A stretch of 64,000 nt of DNA, taken from positions 62,001 through 126,000 of the forward strand of contig NZ_CP104562.2 of the NCBI RefSeq assembly GCF_025398155.2. The letters run 5' to 3'. Of the stretch, positions 59,140 to 64,000 are shown piece after piece. The stretch's first letter is position 1. Each line of letters begins with the position of its first letter. Both the position numbers and the translations under genes were made by a program. Under the pieces are notes generated by a model that saw only the letters and a list, made by a program, of their open reading frames with translations, was not told where the DNA came from and searched no databases. The DNA comes from Roseateles amylovorans. GTDB taxonomy: Bacteria > Pseudomonadota > Gammaproteobacteria > Burkholderiales > Burkholderiaceae_C.

Positions 59140-60060
59140 TCAGTCGCCGGCGCCTTCTGCATCCGGCCCACGCAGCTTTTGCAGCAAGCCATTCAACTCA
59201 TCCAGTGAGCCGAAGGCGATGGCGACCTCGCCTTGCTCACCGCGCTTGGTCTTTTTCTTCACCCGGATTTCGACTTCCGCGGTGAGCAGATCGGACAGCT
59301 CTTCCTCCAGCCGCAGCACGTCGCGGCTCTTGGACGCCTTCACCCGCAGCAGCGGCGCCTGACGACCGGACGATGCCTGTTGGCGCTGCACCAGTTTCTC
59401 GGCCTCGCGCACGCTGAGTTTCTTGGCGGCAATTTCGGTGGCGCTGGTGATCTGATGCGCGCCATCCAGCGACAGCAGGGCTCGGGCGTGACCCATGTCG
59501 ATGTCGCCGGCCATCAGCATGTTCTGCACCGGCTCAGCCAGGTGCAGCAGCCGCAGCAGGTTGCTGGCTGCACTGCGCGAACGACCTACGGCCTGCGCCG
59601 CCTGATCGTGCGTCAAACCGAATTCATCCACCAGACGCTTCAGGCCTTGCGCCTCTTCCAGCGCATTGAGGTCTTCGCGCTGGATGTTCTCGATCAGCGC
59701 CATCGCGGCGGCGGATTCGTCGGGTACCGCCTTCACCAGGACCGGCACCTCCGCCAATCCGGCCAGGCGTGCGGCACGGAAGCGCCGCTCACCGGCGATG
59801 ATTTCGTAGCGCACCGCCCCATTGGGCGCGATCGGGCGCACCAGGATCGGTTGCATGATCCCTTGCGCCTTGATGCTTTCGGCCAGCTCGTAGAGCGAGC
59901 CTTCATCCATGCGAGTCCGTGGCTGGTACTTGCCAGCCTGCATCTGCGCCAGCGGCAGCACACCGGGTTCGCCTTCGCGCGCCGCGGGCGCGTCGCTGAC
60001 TTTGGGGCCGAGCAGGGCCTCCAGGCCCATGCCCAGGCCCTTGGGTTTCTTTGTCACCAT
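59140..60060 (-). CDS. parB: Chromosome-partition protein ParB
   Basis: A 306-residue ParB/Spo0J. The N-terminus KKPKGLGMGLEALLG is the ParA-contacting segment; EIIAGERRFRAARLAGL is the CTP-binding GERRxRA motif; LTHDQAAQAVGRSRSAASNLLRLLHL is the parS-reading helix-turn-helix; a C-terminal dimer domain follows. It loads on parS near the origin and segregates it with ParA. Its ATG overlaps the upstream hydrolase stop by 7 bases. The cognate parA is 3 kb away on the same strand. A strong terminator follows. Confidence 0.96.
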   Translation of the reverse strand: MVTKKPKGLGMGLEALLGPKVSDAPAAREGEPGVLPLAQMQAGKYQPRTRMDEGSLYELAESIKAQGIMQPILVRPIAPNGAVRYEIIAGERRFRAARLAGLAEVPVLVKAVPDESAAAMALIENIQREDLNALEEAQGLKRLVDEFGLTHDQAAQAVGRSRSAASNLLRLLHLAEPVQNMLMAGDIDMGHARALLSLDGAHQITSATEIAAKKLSVREAEKLVQRQQASSGRQAPLLRVKASKSRDVLRLEEELSDLLTAEVEIRVKKKTKRGEQGEVAIAFGSLDELNGLLQKLRGPDAEGAGD

Positions 60061-60683
60061 GGGGCGGGATTGTCGGTGATCCTGCGCAACAGGTCGCGGC
60101 CTTCGGGCCAGTCGCCCAATTGCGAGGCCGCGTTGAGGTGACCCCGCGCACCGGCGACGACCAGGGTCGATCCCCAGTCGCTGGCCATGCCGGCCGTTCG
60201 CTCGGGGCTGCAGAACGGATCATTGGTCGATGCGACCAGGATGCTCGGGAAGGGCAGCCGCTGTCGGCGGATCGGGCGCCAGTTGTGCAGCTGGGGCGGC
60301 ATGTCCTCGCGTTCGGTGTCGGGCGCGGCCACCAGCAGCGCGCCGGCCACCCGCGCCGTGTGCGCCGAATGCGCCGCCCAGGCCGCCACCAGCTGGCAGC
60401 CCAGGCTGTGGGCGACCAGCAGGGCGGGGCGTTCCAACAGGCTTGGCGTTTGCTGAAGCACCTCGTCCAGCCGCGCCATCCAGTCGCCCCGTCGCGGCCA
60501 TTCCCAGTCGGCCTGATCGACGCGCTGATCGCCATGGCGCCGCTCCCAATGGCTCTGCCAATGGTCGGGGTCGGAGTTCAGCCAGCCGGGGAGCAGGAAG
60601 ACCGGTCGATCGAGTGGTCGATCGGGGGAGGGGGGCGCCGAGGGATCCATCGGGACATCGGTCGGCGTGAGGATGTCGGACAT
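60054..60683 (-). CDS. RBBP9/YdeN-family serine hydrolase, second copy
   Basis: A 209-residue alpha/beta hydrolase like the one at 39193. RPVFLLPGWLNSDPDHWQSHWERRHGD is the family opening; LLVAHSLGCQLVAAWA holds the nucleophile serine, ASTNDPFCSPE the aspartate and GARGHLNAASQLG the histidine. It overlaps parB by 7 bases, so the two are co-transcribed, an arrangement with no obvious functional meaning. It diverges from argC with a 60-base gap. Confidence 0.88.
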   Translation of the reverse strand: MSDILTPTDVPMDPSAPPSPDRPLDRPVFLLPGWLNSDPDHWQSHWERRHGDQRVDQADWEWPRRGDWMARLDEVLQQTPSLLERPALLVAHSLGCQLVAAWAAHSAHTARVAGALLVAAPDTEREDMPPQLHNWRPIRRQRLPFPSILVASTNDPFCSPERTAGMASDWGSTLVVAGARGHLNAASQLGDWPEGRDLLRRITDNPAPW

Positions 60684-60743
60684 CTATTGGCCTTATGCTT
60701 CGCGCTTCGTTTGACAGCAGCGGATTTTGCAGGAGCGGCGGTG

Positions 60744-61688
60744 ATGAAGTACGCGGTCTATGTGGACGGGCAGGAAGGCACGACCGGCCTGCGCATCAAT
60801 GAATACCTGGCGCAGCGCGCCGACATCGAGGTGCTTCGCATCGATGCCGACAAGCGCAAGGATGCCGATGAACGGGCCCGGCTCCTGAACGCCGCGGACG
60901 TCGCCTTCCTCTGCCTGCCGGACGCCGCTTCGCGCGAGGCCGCTGCGATGATCACCAATCCCCGCACCTGCCTGATCGATGCCAGCACGGCGCATCGCAC
61001 GGTGGCCGGCTGGGCCTTCGGGCTGCCTGAGCTCGCCAAGGGCCAGCGGGATGCGATCCGGGCCTCCAAGCGCATTGCGAACCCGGGATGCCATGCCAGC
61101 GCCTTCATCCTGGCGGTGCGCCCGTTGGTGGATGCCGGTCTGCTCTCGCCCGAGGCGTTGATCACCGCCACGTCGATCACCGGCTATTCCGGTGGCGGCA
61201 AGTCCATGATTGCGGAATACGAGGCCGGCGGAAACCAGCAGCTGAAGTCGCCGCGTCCGTATGCGCTGGGTCTGGCGCACAAGCATCTGCCGGAGATGAT
61301 GGCCCACACCGGCCTGCGGACGGCACCGGTGTTCATGCCCATCGTGGCCGACTTCTACAAGGGTCTGGCGGTGACGGTGCCGCTGCACCTGAGCCAACTG
61401 CGTGCGGGCACCACGCCCCAGCAGGTGCGGGATGCGCTGGCCGCGCATTACGAGGGCGAGCGCTTCATCCGCGTGCAACCGCTGCGGGACCCGGACACCC
61501 TGGCCTCCGGCTTCTTCGATGTGCAGGCCTGCAACGACACCAACAACGTCGATCTTTTCGTGTTCGGCAGTGAGCAGCAGATTCTGGTGATGGCGCGCCT
61601 GGACAACCTGGGCAAGGGCGCCAGCGGCGCCGCCGTGCAGAGCATGAACGTCCACCTGGGTGTGGATGAGACGCTCGGCCTGGTCTGA
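60744..61688 (+). CDS. argC: N-acetyl-gamma-glutamyl-phosphate reductase, type 2
   Basis: A 314-residue NADP-dependent reductase of arginine synthesis. VDGQEGTTGLRINEYLAQ is the short type-2 N-terminal dinucleotide-binding segment; DASTAHRTVAGWAFGLPEL and IANPGCHASAFILAVRPL (catalytic Cys in NPGC) and the later YSGGGKSMIAEYE follow. Type 2 proteins are about 310 residues, against 340 or more in type 1. AGGAG lies about 10 bases before the ATG. Confidence 0.95.
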   Translation: MKYAVYVDGQEGTTGLRINEYLAQRADIEVLRIDADKRKDADERARLLNAADVAFLCLPDAASREAAAMITNPRTCLIDASTAHRTVAGWAFGLPELAKGQRDAIRASKRIANPGCHASAFILAVRPLVDAGLLSPEALITATSITGYSGGGKSMIAEYEAGGNQQLKSPRPYALGLAHKHLPEMMAHTGLRTAPVFMPIVADFYKGLAVTVPLHLSQLRAGTTPQQVRDALAAHYEGERFIRVQPLRDPDTLASGFFDVQACNDTNNVDLFVFGSEQQILVMARLDNLGKGASGAAVQSMNVHLGVDETLGLV

Positions 61689-61716
61689 TCCCCGCGTTCG
61701 CTCTCACACCCACGTG

Positions 61717-62151
61717 ATGACCGCACCCCAGGAATGGCGCCGGGATGGCGCCGTTCCGCAAGCCGACCTGGACCTGATCCGCGATCGCGTCATCACCCAC
61801 GGTCGGCAGCAGGCCCAGGGCAGTGATGCGGCGGACATCGCGGTCGCGCTGTATGAGCACGGCGAACTGGTCGCGGGCGCCTTTGGCCGGACCGAATTCC
61901 AGCGGCTCTACATCAGCTACCTGTGGGTGGCCGATGAGCGCCGCGGGCAGGGGTTGGGCGGCGACTGCCTTCGGCAGATCGAAGCGCTGGCCCTTCGCCG
62001 GGGATGCGTGGATGTGCTGGTCGAGACCCTGTTGGACGAGGTGGCTGAGCTCTATGAGCACCTCGGCTATGCCTGCATCAGCCATGTGCATGACTTCGTG
62101 CCGGGGTTCACCCGCCACACCTTGCTGAAGGTCTGGCAATCCAGGGACTGA
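61717..62151 (+). CDS. GNAT-family acetyltransferase
   Basis: A 144-residue N-acetyltransferase: YISYLWVADERRGQGLGGDCLRQIEALALRRGC is the acetyl-CoA loop (RRGQGLGG) and helix, and LYEHLGYACISHVHDFVPG the C-terminal strand pair. ATG 61717 lies 28 bases after argC and fits the domain start. Possibly co-transcribed with argC; substrate unknown. Confidence 0.9.
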   Translation: MTAPQEWRRDGAVPQADLDLIRDRVITHGRQQAQGSDAADIAVALYEHGELVAGAFGRTEFQRLYISYLWVADERRGQGLGGDCLRQIEALALRRGCVDVLVETLLDEVAELYEHLGYACISHVHDFVPGFTRHTLLKVWQSRD

Positions 62152-62249
62152 GCCGGGTGCTCGGGACCTGAGCGGTCCTCTGAGCAGTCCCCATTCCTTC
62201 CTCGATGACGCCCGGTAACCCGGCACCGCTCGGCGTGGCCGGGCCGTCC

Positions 62250-63104
62250 TTACGCCCAGGCGCGTGGGTCGCTGCTGCGGTAGTGATAGCGGTAGGCCGT
62301 CAGGAAGCCCAGACGGGCGTACAGGCGCCGCGCCGTGTGGTTGTCAGCCCCAACCTGCAGGTAAGCGCTTTGAGCGCCTTGGCGACGCGATTCAGCCAGC
62401 AGGGCGGCACACAGGCGCTGTCCATGCCCGCGGCCCCGTTGAGCTTCCGGGGTGAAGATGTCGAACAGGCCGGCCATGGCACCGCTTCCGGGCGGTGTGG
62501 CGCCGCTGTCGTTCGCGGGCTCGGTGGCGGGCGTGATGGCAGGGTCGATGGCGATCTGCCCGCAGGCCAGTAATTCGCCGCGGTCCTCCAGCTTGAAGGC
62601 CTGATGCGGTACCGGCGCGTGCGCCAGCCGCTGGGCGTGGCCGTGGATGTCTTCCGCACTGGACCCTCGAAGCCGACCGATCAGCGCGGCGTAGTCGACG
62701 GGCGTGAGTGCCTGCAGGCGGCCGGTGTCTCCGAACCCTTCCAGTGTGGGCAGGACCATGACGTCGGCGGGATCGAAGGCGGTCCAACCCATCGCTGCGA
62801 GTCGATCGTCGAGGTCGCCGGGTTGGCTGAAAGGCGTGAGCCTCAGGATCAGCGGCAAGCCGGCGTGATCGAAGGGCATGCGGCAGCGGGCAAGAATCTC
62901 CTCCAACGGCAGCGTGCCGGCGGCCAGGGCATTGACGCAGCGGGAGCGCTTGGCCTTGCCGGGAGACAGCCGCAGCAGCCAGCCTTCCACGCGGGCCTCG
63001 TGTGGCGCGGCGGCGGCATTCAGGCCGGCCCGTTCAGCGCGGCGCCCCAGGGCGTCGAGTGCCTCGACGGAGAGGGACAGGGGCGGTGTGGGCGTCAGAC
63101 TCAC
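62250..63104 (-). CDS. GNAT-family acetyltransferase, two-domain type
   Basis: A 284-residue protein. The N-terminal half (ALDALGRRAERAGLNAAAAPHEARVEGWLLRLSPGKAKRSRCVNALAAG) is the GNAT-like domain found in double-GNAT proteins; the C-terminal half carries the acetyl-CoA loop (FTPEAQRGRGHGQRLCAALLAES) and DNHTARRLYARLGF. A GTG at 63104 is taken as start; the true start could be slightly downstream. It follows parA by 31 bases and is probably in its operon. Confidence 0.85.
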   Translation of the reverse strand: MSLTPTPPLSLSVEALDALGRRAERAGLNAAAAPHEARVEGWLLRLSPGKAKRSRCVNALAAGTLPLEEILARCRMPFDHAGLPLILRLTPFSQPGDLDDRLAAMGWTAFDPADVMVLPTLEGFGDTGRLQALTPVDYAALIGRLRGSSAEDIHGHAQRLAHAPVPHQAFKLEDRGELLACGQIAIDPAITPATEPANDSGATPPGSGAMAGLFDIFTPEAQRGRGHGQRLCAALLAESRRQGAQSAYLQVGADNHTARRLYARLGFLTAYRYHYRSSDPRAWA

Positions 63105-63135
63105 GGCGCTCTCGGGCAGGCGTGCCGTGGTGGGA

Positions 63136-63909
63136 TCAGCGCATGGCGCTGACGCGCTGGACCATTTCTTTGGCGAAGTCGATGAAGGCCTGAGCGCCCT
63201 TGGAGGCGCCGTCGAACACCACGCCTGGCATGCCGTAGCTCGGCGCTTCCGCCAGCCGGACATTGCGCGGGATGACGCTGTCGAAGACCTTCTCGCCGAA
63301 ATGCGCCTTCAGCTGCTCGCTGACCTGCTGCTGCAGGGTGATGCGGGGATCGAACATGACCCGGAGCAGGCCGATGATCTGCAGATCCGGATTGAGATTG
63401 GCGTGGATCTGCTTGATGGTGTTGACCAGGTCGGTGAGGCCTTCCAGCGCAAAGTACTCGCACTGCATCGGCACGACCACGCCATGCGCAGAGCACAGGC
63501 CGTTCAAGGTCAGCATGGACAGCGACGGCGGGCAGTCGATCAGGACGAAGTCGTAATCCGCGGCGGCAGCGGCCAGCGCGGTCTTCAGCCGCTGTTCGCG
63601 ACGATCCAGCTCGACCAGTTCCACCTCGGCGCCGGCCAGTTCTCGGTTCGCGCCCAGCACGTCATAGCCTGCGGCCTCGCTGCGCTGCCGTGCCTCGGCG
63701 ATGGTGGCGGACTCCAGCAGGACGTCGTAGACGGTCAGGGCCAAGGCACGTTTGTCGATGCCGGACCCCATGGTGGCATTGCCCTGGGGATCCAGATCCA
63801 CCACCAGCACGCGCTGGCCCACCTTCGCCAAACCGGCGGCCAGATTCACGGTGGTGGTCGTCTTGCCGACGCCACCCTTTTGGTTTGCAACGCAGAAGAT
63901 CTTGGCCAT
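63136..63909 (-). CDS. parA: Chromosome-partition ATPase ParA
   Basis: A 257-residue ParA/Soj. NQKGGVGKTTTTVNLAAGLA is the deviant Walker A, VDLDPQGNATMG the A' motif, VLIDCPPSLSMLTLNGL the Walker B region, and VIPRNVRLAEAPSYGMPGV the conserved C-terminal block. Short and lacking an N-terminal DNA-binding domain, it is the chromosomal type. With ParB it moves the origin region after replication. A two-domain GNAT gene follows on the same strand. In related genomes rsmG and mnmG usually lie upstream, beyond this window. Confidence 0.96.
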   Translation of the reverse strand: MAKIFCVANQKGGVGKTTTTVNLAAGLAKVGQRVLVVDLDPQGNATMGSGIDKRALALTVYDVLLESATIAEARQRSEAAGYDVLGANRELAGAEVELVELDRREQRLKTALAAAAADYDFVLIDCPPSLSMLTLNGLCSAHGVVVPMQCEYFALEGLTDLVNTIKQIHANLNPDLQIIGLLRVMFDPRITLQQQVSEQLKAHFGEKVFDSVIPRNVRLAEAPSYGMPGVVFDGASKGAQAFIDFAKEMVQRVSAMR

Positions 63910-64000
63910 GACTATTTCGGGAGGCAGGGATTCGGGACCAGGCCGTTGGCTCAGGGCCCTTGCGGCGGAGCCGTCGACGCGGGGTCATTGGGACCAAAAC

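Noticed and set aside
63951..64000. End of a minus-strand gene upstream of parA
   Set aside because: A frame ending in a TGA here could be the tail of the next gene, but only about 15 codons are visible and nothing identifies it.

Overview
The window is GC-rich chromosomal DNA whose gene content points to a betaproteobacterium of the order Burkholderiales, probably near Roseateles, Rubrivivax or Leptothrix. The evidence is an sbp-cysT-cysW-cysA-cysB sulfate operon, a reverse-transsulfuration pair, a QueE with the spaced cysteine pattern seen in Burkholderia, a prkA-yeaH-spoVR cluster and chromosomal parA/parB. The genus is inference. I see no rRNA, tRNA, insertion sequence, prophage or CRISPR array.

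Layout. 0-7.6 kb holds a peptidyl-dipeptidase, an oxidoreductase, a glutathione transferase, a Bax-inhibitor-1 membrane protein and an NhaR-type regulator. 7.7-31.3 kb is strongly biased towards sulfur: cystathionine beta-synthase and gamma-lyase diverge from an amino-acid ABC transporter; a VapBC module follows; then come a TauD-like dioxygenase with its ABC importer, the sulfate ABC operon, two CysB-type regulators, a TonB-dependent receptor and a second sulfate-binding protein. Short CMTTATTCG sites lie upstream of three of these transcription units, and the receptor and second sulfate-binding protein share one promoter layout. 31.6-41.5 kb holds redox and periplasmic proteins (redoxin, DsbD-like, 1-Cys peroxiredoxin, S1/P1 nuclease) and a gene-free stretch with four copies of a diverged repeat.

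41.5-45 kb is the most unusual part. A toxin-antitoxin pair has a toxin gene broken by an in-frame TAG. A queD-queE operon follows, in which QueD is a fusion of three homologous domains with its catalytic residues divided among them. On either side of queDE lie two similar gene-free modules with DnaA-box-like sites, a CTA-type trinucleotide tract and an AT-rich stretch, which together look like parts of a replication origin. parA and parB lie 15-20 kb further on.

45-53.5 kb carries housekeeping and accessory genes: a MazG-like hydrolase, a DnaQ-like exonuclease, acetyltransferases, an AbrB-PIN pair, an HNH-like unknown gene divergent from a WYL regulator, a cobalamin adenosyltransferase and an FAD oxidase. 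53.6-58.7 kb is the prkA-yeaH-spoVR stress cluster. 59-64 kb holds parB and parA, separated by a small hydrolase, argC and two acetyltransferases.
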